The notes below the pieces were generated by a model. It did no database searches. It saw nothing but the letters and a program-made list of their open reading frames with translations, and was not told the origin of the DNA. Both the position numbers and the translations under genes were made by a program. A stretch of 64,000 nucleotides of DNA from Paraphysomonas bandaiensis (lineage: Eukaryota > Chrysophyceae), in NCBI GenBank assembly GCA_965644295.1, contig CBFFRP010000327.1, forward strand, positions 34,919 to 98,918, read 5' to 3'. Shown in pieces: positions 1-11,900 of the stretch (the first letter of the stretch is position 1; each line of letters starts with the position of its first letter).

Positions 1-1
1 A

Positions 2-1402
2 GACTACAACGAAACCTACAGCCCAGTCGCAAAGGCCACATCAATGAGAACAGTCATAGCACTAGCAACTATACTTGGGTTGGAGCTTCACCAGGTAGAT
101 TTCTCTACTGCTTACATCAATGCAGACCTCCAAGAGGAAATTTACATGTATCCACCCGCTGGTCTCAATGTTCCAAACGGTAAAGTCCTCAGACTTCTAA
201 AGAGTATATACGGACTCAAACAGTCCGGGTTAAATTGGTATAAATGTTGTACTAATTATTTGTTAGACTGTGGTTTTACCAGATTAGTGTCCGACCCGTG
301 CATATTCACGAAATCAATCAATGGTCGACCCATAATTCTGGCAGTTTACGTCGATGACATCATTATCGCCGGTAAAAGTAGGACTGACATCATCCAAATC
401 AAGAATTCGTTAGCTGAAAAATTCGACATTCATGATCTCGGCCTCCTAGATTACTACCTCGGCATATTCGTCAAACAGGATATACAGAATCGAACTACGA
501 CACTAAATCAATCTCAATACATACGGAACCTACTCCACAGATTCAACATGGAAGATTGCAAGCCACGTAGTCACCCCATGACAACAAATTTTCATATAGA
601 CATTCTCGAAAAGAAACAACTATCTCAAGAAAATCAAGAATTTGTCCAAAATTTTCCTTACAAGGAGCTCATAGGTTCACTTATGTATATTGCTGTGTGC
701 ACTAGACCTGATATTGCATATGCTGTAAACACCCTTGCTCGTTTCAGTACTAATCCAAATCTAACTACATGCAAAGCCGCATTAAACATACTTAGGTACC
801 TCAAAGGCACTATCGATCAAGGTCTACAGTACTCCGGGAAGTCTGTTACTTTAACTGGATTCGCTGACAGTGATTGGGCACGCTGTAACTTAACTCGCAG
901 GTCGACCACAGCGTTTTGCTTCTTTATTGGAAATTGTCTCATTTCCTGGCAATCACGACTCCAGACCACTGTAGCTCTATCCTCTACAGAAGCGGAGTAC
1001 ATGGCACTATCAACAGCATGTCAAGAAGCTATTTGGCTACGGTCACTACTCTCGGAATTGGGCTTCCACATGCCATACTCAACAACCATATGGTGTGACA
1101 ACAAAGGTGCAATTCAACTATGCCTAAACCCCGTACACCACCGACGAACAAAACATATTGCCATCAGATATCACTTCATAAGAGAACAAGTCGCATCGCA
1201 CTCTATTATTGTTGATTACATGCCTACAAACGAGATGCTGGCCGACATTCTAACTAAACCCCTCACATCAAACACGTTCCACAGATTGCGGGATTCACTA
1301 ATGGGGGGGGGAGGTATCAACATACCTGCTAGCAATAAAAGAACAAAAGTATCTATCCCACCGGCAGAGAACTCAACCAAGAGACCACGATGGATGACTT
1401 AG
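2..1402 (+). CDS. Copia retrotransposon polyprotein, C-terminal part (RT and RNase H)
   Basis: The frame is open from the window edge to a stop at 1402, so this is the 3' end of a longer gag-pol gene whose upstream part lies outside the window. The reverse transcriptase core is present, including VDFSTAYINADL, the GLKQSG segment and the catalytic YVDD box (about residue 117). The Ty1/copia RNase H follows with FADSDWA and LSSTEAEYMAL, then the terminal ADILTKPL segment. This order and these motifs are specific to Ty1/copia elements. No stop or frameshift interrupts the visible 466 codons, so the copy may be young. The product copies element RNA into DNA in cytoplasmic particles. A polypurine tract and LTR follow downstream. 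Confidence 0.95.
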   Translation, partial: DYNETYSPVAKATSMRTVIALATILGLELHQVDFSTAYINADLQEEIYMYPPAGLNVPNGKVLRLLKSIYGLKQSGLNWYKCCTNYLLDCGFTRLVSDPCIFTKSINGRPIILAVYVDDIIIAGKSRTDIIQIKNSLAEKFDIHDLGLLDYYLGIFVKQDIQNRTTTLNQSQYIRNLLHRFNMEDCKPRSHPMTTNFHIDILEKKQLSQENQEFVQNFPYKELIGSLMYIAVCTRPDIAYAVNTLARFSTNPNLTTCKAALNILRYLKGTIDQGLQYSGKSVTLTGFADSDWARCNLTRRSTTAFCFFIGNCLISWQSRLQTTVALSSTEAEYMALSTACQEAIWLRSLLSELGFHMPYSTTIWCDNKGAIQLCLNPVHHRRTKHIAIRYHFIREQVASHSIIVDYMPTNEMLADILTKPLTSNTFHRLRDSLMGGGGINIPASNKRTKVSIPPAENSTKRPRWMT

Positions 1403-1557
1403 AGATCTACGGAGTTTCCCACGAGTATGCTGTATGTTGACATCAGTGTAATCCACAATCTGTGATTGCACTCGTGGGTTTTACCCTCAGTAGAACTATC
1501 TCCAAATATATACACCTATATCCATATATCTATGTATACGCCATATGATTATTTCAT

Positions 1558-1567
1558 TGAGGGGGAG
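1558..1567 (+). other. Polypurine tract of the first Copia element
   Basis: The purine run TGAGGGGGAG lies 155 bp after the pol stop and just before the probable LTR start. It matches the usual plus-strand primer of Copia elements. Confidence 0.7.
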
Positions 1568-1828
1568 TATTAGGAGTCATTGAATCACGTATATCTCTTA
1601 ACGCGTGAATACAACACACATATACAATGAAATACCAAATAGACTGAATAATTACCAAACTATACATGATACGCGACTGTACAAGATACGCACATGTGTG
1701 TGGTGCTAACGCTCTGCTCAAACGTGTCTTGCTATTATACTATTAGGCCTTATCGTTCCATCTTTATCTCTAATAATATCAAGTATATTCTTACTAAATA
1801 TTAAGACTAACCTTAAATCTTATTTAAA
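1568..1828 (+). repeat. 3' LTR of the first Copia element (right end uncertain)
   Basis: The sequence begins TATTAGGAGTC directly after the polypurine tract, where a Copia LTR should start. Its right end is not defined because the 5' LTR is outside the window. I set it where a sequence also present in the dispersed repeat family begins. It could end earlier. Confidence 0.5.
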
Positions 1829-1953
1829 TAATCAGACATTCACTACTAGGATATCAGAGCTAAGCACAGTTAGTTAAATTGTTCTGCTACACTAGTTCTG
1901 CCTCTTACACGCCTAGTGCAAATAATCAGACATTCACTACTAGGATATTAATA
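1829..1953 (+). repeat. Dispersed repeat family R1, partial copy, with direct repeat ends
   Basis: The segment from 1849 matches the 3' half of a repeat found at 7121, 38709, 46184 and 46751. The block AATCAGACATTCACTACTAG occurs at both ends (about 1831 and 1925), giving one tandem duplication of about 92 bp. No coding potential is visible. Confidence 0.6.
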
Positions 1954-2191
1954 CAGTACGACAATGCCCAAGAGGAATCAAATAGGTATCGTATATCGGT
2001 AATATTTGCGCCAGTGGTACCTATTTCTGCTCAATATTAGTGTATCAAAAAAGAATTCCTTTGAAGCACAGTGTACGGAGATACGGATTATTATCGTCTT
2101 AATCAGACATTCTTCGATACTCAAATACAGCAGAACACATGGTGTTCTAGCTAACCGAAAGTCAACAAAGTGCTTGAGCAATTTATTGAAA

Positions 2192-4301
2192 TTATTTCTT
2201 CTGGTTCTTTTCCGCAGCTTCTTCTTCAGCTAGATCAACGATTCCTGCTTCTGGTTTAATCTTGTCATAGATCTATAAACAAAAGTTACGAAATATGCAG
2301 AAATAAGTAAATCAAATTACTTCAGGAAATGCATCATCGGCCTTGAACCTTTTGCGGCACTTGTCAACGAGGGTATGATCGAACATCTATACAAGTGAAA
2401 TGTTAGCAACGATGTGACAATCACGGCGCAGCCGACCTGTCTGAACTCCTTTCTGGTGCAAAAGAGATCCGTATAATATGCTTGCCATCTATAGCAATTC
2501 ACAAGTCAGTTCAACTCCTATGACTAACACATATTCTTACCCTCCAATATCTCGTGTCCAATGTTCCATTTCTCTGATGTTTTTCTTAGCGTCCCATACT
2601 TTACCTTCTTTCACCTGTAAGTCGGTGATACATGTCACAACACACTCAAGTTCTTTCCTACCATTCTAGGAGCTCCATACGCACCGAGATCACACCATAT
2701 GCCATAGCCCTTTCCCTTGATCAGGTTTTCCTTGCGAGGATGCAGGAAACCGGACTTCTCGCCGCGGTCATACACTCTCAAAGGGAACACAAGTAATGGG
2801 TACACTCCATACCACTCATCGAAACGCCCAATTCCTTCTTCCAGATACCGAATAGGCATTATACTCTCCTGTACCACGTGTGCATAAACCGAAGCTTTAC
2901 GAATGACAGGGCCCTGAAATAGTTTAAGTAGAGAAACTTCAGGTGCGCCCATCCACCCCCAGAGAGTGCGGTACAGCCAGTGGTTGCTAAAGGGAATCAT
3001 ATCCTCCAGCTCCCAGAAGATAGACCTACACCAATGTATCCATTACATTATAACGAGTTTCTTACTTACATACACTACACTGCTCACCTTGTAAATCGGT
3101 GATAGTAATCCATAAGGGGGATGAACTCGTCCGCCTCTCCCTTTTCAAGAAATGTCTCAACCCACTTGTAGTAAAAAGGTTTGAACCACCAGTTGATTCC
3201 ATTGATCTTTGCTCGGTCCGCACTACTTTGAGGAGCATCCGCATACTCACCCATTTGAATCACCGCACGATCCTTGGTGTATATTGTAGCCTCAAGGAAA
3301 TAGGGGGCGTTGGGGGACTCTGCGAGCTCCTTCATCTTGCGACCAAGTTCCTCCGCCGAGTACGTGGGAAGGTAGCGCACATGCACATACGGCTTGATCT
3401 TGAGGGTCAAGAAAATTATTAATCAAAATTGGTGTATGCGTATTAGATGTACCTTGCTAATGCGGACGGTGACAGAGACAAGAAAACCAACTGTACCACA
3501 GCTCCATGGCAACGCGTAGAAGAGCTCCGGATCCGATTCCTTCGTAACATTCACAACATCGCCAGTAGATGTTACAATCTCAAAAGCAACAACAGACTCT
3601 TGGAAAAATCCGATAAGATGAGAATTGGTCTCCATTCCAAAACCCATCGATACACCGCCGATGGTGATACTTTCCATCTCCACTTGGATCTGAAGCGCGT
3701 AACCCTTTGGTACTAGGTGATGAGTAATTTGGCCCATGGTCACAGAAGGTTCCGCACGTATGGTCATATTTTTCTCGTCTACTTCAAGTATGTGTGTTAA
3801 CTCGTGGGTCTTGATCTTGCTGGAGTCTCCCTTGTTAGACGAAAGCTTTGTTGACATGCTTGCCCAGTTAGGACGAGCAGTGCGCATAATATTCTTCCTT
3901 CCATTTTTGTTCCACTTCTTCACTTGATCAACAACATATTGAACACGTTCCTCATGTGTACTTTTCGGTCCAGCAGCAAAGTTATAGCGATACCAATCAC
4001 ATATAGATAAATGTACTGCTCTGATATAGCTGAGTGGGACCACAATAAACATTAATAATGGGGTACGAAATTGTGCTGCAAGTCGAAATTGTAGTGGAAA
4101 TTCTTTAGATAGTGTCTGAGCACTGCTACCTGATGCAATTGCTATTGAAAGAACGATTGCAAAGGCTGTTAAGAGGCTATAGACACCATACTTAAAATAC
4201 ATAACAACCTCATCACTGGGGTTTGAAAATATCGGTAATTTTGAGAGAACTGAGATCAATGAGAATATCCCAATGATTCCTCCATAGCATGCTGGCTTCA
4301 T
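2192..4301 (-). CDS. DHCR24: Delta(24)-sterol reductase (DHCR24/DWF1 family)
   Basis: This FAD-dependent, membrane-bound enzyme reduces the side-chain double bond in sterol synthesis at the endoplasmic reticulum. Seven exons (4301-3453, 3398-3088, 3025-2662, 2614-2541, 2488-2437, 2386-2321, 2272-2192) join to 598 codons in frame, with introns of 48-62 bp. The FAD_binding_4 region contains ILEVDEKNMTIRAEPSVTMG and PWSCGTVGFLV. Family-specific blocks YYHRFTRSIFWELED and DLGAYGAPRM follow, and the tail KADDAFPEIYDK matches the animal enzyme's C-terminus. The protein is about 80 residues longer than the animal enzyme, with extra hydrophobic N-terminal segments. The chosen Met (4301) is the first in frame after the microsatellite. 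It is divergent from HDHD5 across that repeat. Confidence 0.95.
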
Positions 4302-4395
4302 GTTTGCACGATAACTACTGATTCCACTGTGATCTAGAGCATGTCCTAAGCATAACAATCCTAAGCAACAGATACCATCCAATATAATACACAGG

Positions 4396-4861
4396 CATAC
4401 ATACATACATACATACATACATACATACATACATACATACATACATACATACATACATACATACATACATACATACATACATACATACATACATACATAC
4501 ATACATACATACATACATACATACATACATACATACATACATACATACATACATACATACATACATACATACATACATACATACATACATACATACATAC
4601 ATACATACATACATACATACATACATACATACATACATACATACATACATACATACATACATACATACATACATACATACATACATACATACATACATAC
4701 ATACATACATACATACATACATACATACATACATACATACATACATACATACATACATACATACATACATACATACATACATACATACATACATACATAC
4801 ATACATACATACATACATACATACATACATACATACATACATACATACATACATACATACA
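4396..4861. repeat. Perfect (ATAC)n microsatellite in a divergent promoter
   Basis: About 116 uninterrupted copies of a 4-bp unit fill most of the space between the DHCR24 start (4301, -) and the HDHD5 start (4889, +), ending only 27 bp before the latter. The unit contains no stop codon in any of six frames, so long spurious reading frames of MYVC or IHTY repeats run through it. Confidence 0.99.
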
Positions 4862-4888
4862 ACCTCATTGTCCTCATCATAATTCATC

Positions 4889-5857
4889 ATGTCAATCGGT
4901 ATTGCACTAGACATCGACGGCGTTTTACTTAGAGGGAAACACATCATCCCTCAAGCACGTGACGCTGTCCAGTATCTTCTCTCCTCATCCCGTATCCAGA
5001 CTCTGTTTGTTACTAATGGGGGGGGTGTTACAGAGGATCGTAAAGCAGACGACTTATCGAACAAGTTAAACATACATATTAAACCAAATCAAATTGTTTT
5101 ATCTCATACACCATTTCGATCTCTTGTACAAAACTATAGAGATAGTAGTGTATTAGTGGTAGGAGGCGACTCATGTGTAGATGTGGCTAAGCACTATGGT
5201 TTCAACAAGATTGTTACATCTGCACATATACATGCATACAATTCTGATATATATCCAGCTAAGAGTATTGGACGACATAATGGTTCTATTTCTGCAAGCA
5301 ATGATCATGAGTTGATTGAAGCAGCATTTGTATTTGCTGACTCATGCGATTGGGGATTAGATATACAAGTTATGACTGATTTGTTATTGAGATATGAAGA
5401 TTACAATGACAAAGCTGGAAAGCGCTTTTTGATATATGCATGCAATGCAGACTTAGTGTACAATGACACCCATCCTTCACCACGCTACACGCAGGGAGCA
5501 TTTATCACTGCCTTTCAAGCGCTACACCATCGCTACAGCAAGAAGAATGCAAATATCAAATTCTACGGGAAGCCATTTAAAACACAATATGAATATGTCG
5601 AAGAAATTTTCAGAAAAAATGCACTGGATTCTGGCCTTCAAATTCCCACGAAATTTTACGGTGTGGGAGACAATCCGGCGTCTGATGTCCGTGGTGCTAA
5701 TAATGCAGGAGAACATTGGACATCTGTGCTAGTTAGAACTGGGCTTTTCAGTGGAAGTGATAATGACGAGAGAGATCCCGCAGATTTTGTTGAGCACAAT
5801 GTTCTTGAAGCCGTGTATAGAATTTTAGACTTGGAAGAAATTCCAAAACCTCACTAA
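4889..5857 (+). CDS. HDHD5: HAD-superfamily hydrolase, HDHD5/CECR5 family
   Basis: This single-exon gene encodes 322 residues, in the size range of the yeast and animal homologues. It has the class IIA HAD layout: motif I DIDGVLLRG at residues 8-16, where the first Asp is the nucleophile; motif II FVTNGGG; and a C-terminal metal-binding motif GVGDNPASDVRGANNAG. Conserved family text HTPFRSL and DLVYNDTHPSPRYTQGAF also fits the CECR5-type group (TIGR01456), which is often mitochondrial. The physiological substrate of this family is not settled. The start codon follows the microsatellite by 27 bp, so the promoter or 5' UTR must include the repeat. Confidence 0.92.
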   Translation: MSIGIALDIDGVLLRGKHIIPQARDAVQYLLSSSRIQTLFVTNGGGVTEDRKADDLSNKLNIHIKPNQIVLSHTPFRSLVQNYRDSSVLVVGGDSCVDVAKHYGFNKIVTSAHIHAYNSDIYPAKSIGRHNGSISASNDHELIEAAFVFADSCDWGLDIQVMTDLLLRYEDYNDKAGKRFLIYACNADLVYNDTHPSPRYTQGAFITAFQALHHRYSKKNANIKFYGKPFKTQYEYVEEIFRKNALDSGLQIPTKFYGVGDNPASDVRGANNAGEHWTSVLVRTGLFSGSDNDERDPADFVEHNVLEAVYRILDLEEIPKPH

Positions 5858-6050
5858 AGGGGTTTTAGTTATTACCAAAGGGGTATACTTTTTTGGTTCT
5901 GGTATTTTTAAGAAAATCATAAGAAAATAAAGTTATAGATTTATAACATTTACCGAAATACACTTAGAAATACCCCTTAGAAGAGCGAACAACAATATAT
6001 AACATGTATATGTAAAGCCAAATGAAGAACTCTCTCTACTATGTGTACTC
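5858..6050. other. Intergenic spacer
   Basis: AT-rich 3' flank of HDHD5 running up to the hAT-type insertion. I see no gene. Confidence 0.6.
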
Positions 6051-6922
6051 CAGGGCTAGGAAACAATATATTGCAATACTATTGATAGATAGCGTTCCAA
6101 CAATACTATTAAGTCGATGAGATGACATCCAACTAGGGCCACACCTATACATTATTGAAAAGTTATAACAGACGACGATTTTACTCAAACAAAGGTATTA
6201 CCGGAATCGTTTGCCAGCTTTCTGTTTGTAGCGCAGTTGTCCCCAATGCAAAACTCAACAATAATGCAAACATTATCAGCATTAATCACTCTACCCACTC
6301 TCAAAAATGTTTTAGCTTTGCCCGAAGGTTGGAAAACAAAAGCATCCATGGGACCATTGGTGCAGACAACCCGTAAATACTTCTTCATGGAATCTTCCCA
6401 CTCACCATCATACATGTGACGATGTGTGGTTCTTCAAGTTGTTGTAGCCATTCGATATCTTCTGCACTCGTATGCGCTCACAGACTTTGTATTCGTGCTT
6501 GTTTGGCTCACCTTCAACCGAACTCCAAAAATAGCCGTAAATATCTCTACTTTTGTATGCATTCATCGCTCAGATGTCTCTTCTTATCACTATAGGATAT
6601 ATATACTCTATTAAGAGAAGTACTGTGCATACATGTGGAGAGGTGTAGAGTACTGTTTGAGCTGGCGATACATAAAAAATAGAAAATAACATAAAAAATA
6701 GGCTTTTTTCTTATTTTCCGGATATTTATATACATGGACTTGTATTTTTTACCCTACAGTTAAGGATCTTCTCTCATATGACTATGATAATATTGATTGC
6801 AATATATTGCAATATATTGTGAGCCACTTTAACAGAAACAATATTGATGGAAATTTTGGCCGGTCGAACAATCAATATATTGTACAATGTATTGCAATTC
6901 AATATATTGTTTCCTAGCCCTG
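6051..6922. mobile_element. Non-autonomous hAT-type transposon (872 bp)
   Basis: The left end CAGGGCTAGGAAACAATATA and the inverse of the right end are identical for over 20 bp. The element is flanked by an exact 8-bp duplication GTGTACTC (6043-6050 and 6923-6930). An 8-bp target duplication and CAGGG-type termini are hallmarks of the hAT superfamily. Subterminal AATATATTG repeats are abundant at both ends. No transposase is encoded, only short chance frames. A related end lies at 53999. Confidence 0.85.
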
Positions 6923-7120
6923 GTGTACTCCTATATTCGTCAAGTATTTGTCATAATTCGAAATAGCTTAAAATTCTATTTTGAATAACTAATCAACCAT
7001 CGAAACTCAACAGTCTCTCTCATTTGAACGCTGTAGATGGAATTCTCACATCACGAGAAGTAACTAACGATTACACAATTTCCACAAATCTAACTGGATA
7101 AACTGGTGTAGTGGATGTCT

Positions 7121-7280
7121 TAATATTAGCAATAGGCATGTAAGAGTCAGAACTAATGTAGCCAAAACAATTTAACTAACTAGTGCTGAACTCAAATATA
7201 TCTTACTATTTAGCCCTACGAAAGCTGCTTGTGCGTCACCACAAGCACCATTAACTTTCGCTCTATTGCTCAAAGCAAAC
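7121..7280 (-). repeat. Dispersed repeat R1, near full length
   Basis: Read on the minus strand this copy runs from TTTGCTTTGAGCAATAGAGC through the motif GGTGACGCACAAGC to CATGCCTATTGCTAATATTA. It aligns end to end with the copies at 38709 and 46184. Confidence 0.75.
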
Positions 7281-7542
7281 GCAGTGCGTAGAATCTGTAG
7301 TCTCGGAGCGTCGCTGACTGAAGTGTATAAGTTGAACGTATATAGAGCTGGCGGAGTTGTCTACGTTAGGGCTCGTGTGTGTTGGGGCGTGAAAGTGTTA
7401 GAAGAGTAGGTGATGTGGTCTGAGGTGGGGGAACTTATGGGTTGTGTGGTGACCGTTGGAGGTCGAATTATGGAGGGAGCTGTTGACCTCGGGCGGGGAT
7501 GGGTACAGGGCACAGACCGTCAAACTGGTGGACCCATGCTGA

Positions 7543-8100
7543 GTGATGCTGTCGATTTATGTTATCAACAAGGTCTCCATTAGTACACACGTCGGCGAGA
7601 CTGTCACTATGCAGCCCAAACCGGGAGAGACCCACTCCAGTGCCAACGAAAAGTGCTTATGCGATTACCACACGAACTACACCCCCTTAGATTGCATAAC
7701 ACTCCTCAGAATTACACCCCACTCTCTGACTGGAGAAACCGCAAATGTATGGGACAAATCATACGCAATCGGGAGGACCCGCGCTAAAGGCAAATCAGGA
7801 ACTGATGGCATCACGGCAGGCCAATGCACGGACTGTTCCCACCCCGCAGATACCATCGCGCATATTTGCTACACAGTCCCCATCCAGACATCATTCATCT
7901 GCGCAAAAATTCATTCCTCGATAAAATCAGGAAAACACGGACGTCGCCACCATGGCTACATCCAGCTCTTGCCAAACTTTCTAAAGCCGCCTGGAATACT
8001 CGAACATCTCAAGGAGAGAGATACTGGACCGCTCACATCTCTTCATCACAACTGGCTGACGCTTGCGGGCACACTATATCTCCACTACACTATATGAGCA
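7543..8100 (+). pseudogene. Probable LINE-type reverse transcriptase C-terminal relic
   Basis: A 184-codon frame contains CTDCSHPADTIAHICYTVP, which resembles the C-terminal Cys/His zinc motif of non-LTR retrotransposons. The overlapping frame (8.0-8.1 kb) continues with a plausible tail, suggesting frameshifts. No RT core is recognisable nearby. The GC content is above that of the flanking spacer. The identification is tentative. Confidence 0.35.
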
Positions 8101-8985
8101 ACAATTCTACTTCGTCTTCTAAAAACCCTTCTGCCCTGCTGCCGTCACTCAACAAAAACACTCTCAACTACGTTCCAAGTTACCACGTCATCGCCAATTG
8201 CTACTTGTCGTCACACGAGCGCCTCAGGCGACAACACGCTCCAGTCAATGGATCTTCGAGAGCATCTAAATTCCACCCTCTCTCTATCGCAATGAACTCC
8301 AGGCACGGGGCAACTCGATGCCCTCCCCAAGGGCAGGCACACCCGACTAAGCATAGAACATAGTGTGCGGATGTCATCATGGTACTTGCAACTATGCACA
8401 AGCAGTCTTGGCACCAGTGGTAGTGGGAATATGAATGATATTCAATCAAACGATAGATAGACCACATTGTTGAGACATACCTTGCTATAATTGTAATATC
8501 CTTAGCTATGACTAGCACACAGTTTGTCATAGACGATCGCAACATATCGAAATCAAATACCAGTGGGTGAGAGAATGCGTAGATTTGTGGTGGTCGCGTA
8601 TCCGTCAGTTATGTCTCCTAACCCTATCTACAGTTTTGAATTGCTTTACTGCCTAATTATTGTACCCAATAATCTCATAGCAATAATACTCAGGTTTCTA
8701 TAGAAATATATATACTTCATGAGAGTTAACATGCCATCAACTTCAGATTAGCTGTCAGATACAAGTTACCAATATAAGAGAAATCAAAAGCCTTCTCTCG
8801 ACCTTACATTTACAGCACACTGCAACACACCACCTCGCATATTACTATTTATTAACCCTAATCCGGAGATATAACTATATCTACTTTGGTGGCATGTTTA
8901 CTGTAAAACATTAGCTCCCTTACTAGCACTCACATTGTGACTGAACACAGACATTCTTCAACCAAACCAATTTTTTCCTTTCACT
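8101..8985. other. Spacer, no gene seen
   Basis: Short chance frames only. It may include the decayed 3' end of the LINE relic up to about 8.4 kb, then the AT-rich 3' flank of DNAJC13. Confidence 0.5.
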
Positions 8986-11900
8986 CTATTCTGATCTCTC
9001 CAACTGTAGAGTAACCACAGCCCCTTCTAACCCGCGAATCGTCTTGATAACTTCAGCAAACGTGGAACAAGACTTTCCATTAACTCCAACAATGATGTCC
9101 CCTGGTTTGATGGGCGGATTACATTGTGCTGCTGGATTCACGACACCCGCGGGCATTTCTTTAAATCGCTGAATATGTGCCCGTCCGTCTGCTGATTTCG
9201 TGAGGTCGAGCCCTATTCCGTGCTGACCTTTCGTAACGGATGTGGTCACGATTTGAGGCCCTGAAACAGCCGGCTTGGTTGTACTCGAACTCCTCTGTCG
9301 GTGCGTGGCAGCAGGTATTGCTTCTTGTTTGGCTTGAGCGGGGAGATGGGAAGTGTATGAGTTAGACCGCTGCTGCTTCGCAGTATTTGAGACCGGTTTT
9401 GGTTCAGAGGGCACAGGAGGTGTAGTGGTTTGAGATAAAGGCGTGTCAGAGTAGTTAGACGAAAAATTGGTTCCAGTGGACGTAAAGGCCGCTGGTAGGC
9501 CTTCTGAACCACTTGCTGATCCATCTGTAATGAGGGCCATAAATACCTTGTCATGGGAGTCTTCAATCAAGAAGTGATCAGTCTTCTCATGATCCTAAAT
9601 ACGAAACATTAAAAACTGATAATTCAAATTGGCTAACCTTACTGTGATAAATAAATCATGACTTTGGTGTTTGTACTCTTGCCAGGAACTATGGGCATCC
9701 AGCATAGCCTGGAGAACAGGTGCATCTGGTGAATCCACAAGAATCATTGCTTTCAATACATCAACTGCATGTACTCTTAGAGCAGATGCATTTCTCACGT
9801 GGGCGAGCTGATCCTTCGTAGCGCCGACAACATTATCTAGTAGGAACATGGGCAACTTCGCCCGCATCGCCATGCCTACAAATTCAGGCAAACACTGCGC
9901 TGCCATGCACTGGAATATTTTCTTGAGAAGTTCAACTATGACAGTAGCTTCTTTAGGAAGCTCGACTTTGCTTGGGTCTCCGGAAATATTCAATGAACGG
10001 ACGAGGACGCGCATCGGATCCACAGGGGCACCAGCAATGCTATCCACCGCAGCGGCACGATCGGCCAGCTCGTGAAGAAGCCGAACCACACTTACAACAG
10101 GCACGCCCACCCGTCCTTTGTCTACTGCACGTTGAAGTAGCTCAAACAGCTTATGTGTAAATCCCCACGACAACAGATGGTCAACGACAGAGCCCTCCCC
10201 TTTTATCACACACACAACGCAGGAAGTCAGAAGTGACAGAAAATCCTCCTTGCCCAGCACAAGGGCCTGGCAAGTATCATCAGCATGCGCTACAGAAGTG
10301 GAAACATCACCCGGAGGTACTTGAGCATCAAAAGAGCTCTCCCAGAATGCCACAAGCTTCTCGAGGAAGAATATAGGGTTTGTAAGGCGGAATGTGGGTT
10401 GTTTGAGGTAGAGGCGGATGTAGACACCTCCTATATATATCTCGTTCTTTAACTGTCTGTAAGGCACTGTGTAGTCAGGACCAACTTCGATGCCCTTGCT
10501 AAAATCTTGCTCTTGTTCCGTACTACCAGATTCAGAGCTCGGCACCAACGTGCGGCTGAATAATGAGGTCAAAGCGCTTCGTATCTCTCCCTGCATCTCT
10601 GCCGTCCAAATGAGTTCAGGATTTTCGCACACATCATCCAACAGCTGCAGCGACATGTTGCTGGCTTTGGATCGCATGAGCAGCACAACAGGCTCCGGTA
10701 AAAACCTATACACCACAAAAACTCCATGTCAAACAAATACTTCAGAAGCACATAAAATACCCACCTGCGCAGATAATTGGATGCCTCTGTACCCTTTACA
10801 GGGTTCCACAGAAATTTAGAAAGAAAGGATACGGCGGCAAGACGGTTCTGAAATCCGCCCTGGTGACCGGGCGCATTGAATATAATGCCAAGCATATGAG
10901 CAATAGAGCCTGCCTGAATCAAACCATCCAAACCATCTGGTACAGATGCCATTCCCTCTGCGCACTTCCATAAGTGCTTGATAACAGGGCTACTTCCCTT
11001 CACTGCGAGGGTCCTAATAATCTTCCACATACAAGGAGGATCCTTTTTAGCATAAGCTGTCACTACATCCGGCACACCTCCCATCACACTCATCAACTGA
11101 ACGCTCGAGTCAAACACCTCCGAGTCCTCCGGACTGTCCAGAAGTTTCAGCGTAACTTCTAGGCCCTTATCAGCTTTTGCGATATCATAGGGGATATAAT
11201 CGTGAGCCACAGCGAGGAATCGGAGCGCCTCCGCGCACTGCCGCAGGTATTCAGACATTGGGATATTAAATCCAACGGCAGTTCCAACACTTTCCCATAT
11301 ATATGTGATCAACTCTCGGCAGAACTGAGAGGGGTCATCAATATCGCTCGAGTCTCCGTTCTTGATGTAAATCCGAACATATACCCCTCCTACGCAGAGT
11401 TCGTTTCTCAAATTAGAGAAAATGAAATCGTTAGCAGGTGCTAAGTCGTCCTCGTTGGAACCAGGTAGCCTCTCCTGATCCACACTGCGCACGAAATCTA
11501 AAATTTCTTTACGCATCCCTATATTCCAAATTTTCGTTGGCTTTTCGACGTTCTCGTTTAAAGAACAAAGAAGTTCACGCGGCCTTCTATTGCGAAGCAG
11601 TTTTGCCAGCGGGACAGTCAGCAGCCTCGCCATGGCATTCTTCACCTTGGGATTGTTCGGGGAGGCAAGTTCGTCGAACATATATCCTCCTAGTCTGCCT
11701 AACGCCTTAGCTGCCAAAACGGCGTGTAGGTTGTATGAGCGTTGACCGTGCTTCTCTCTTTGAGTCTCGTCAGAGATATCGTCATCTAGTGTTGAGTCAA
11801 AAGTGAGCATTAGTGGAATGAGCCTCCATATTACTCCAGCGTGTACGAGAGCTTGCTGGAGATCGCCATCCTCTGCTCCCCGCGCAATGGCCTCAATGCA

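Noticed and set aside
4302-4947. Frames of 165-210 codons, and an N-terminal extension of DHCR24, through the (ATAC)n tract
   Set aside because: Same artefact; the conserved DHCR24 protein starts well after the repeat.
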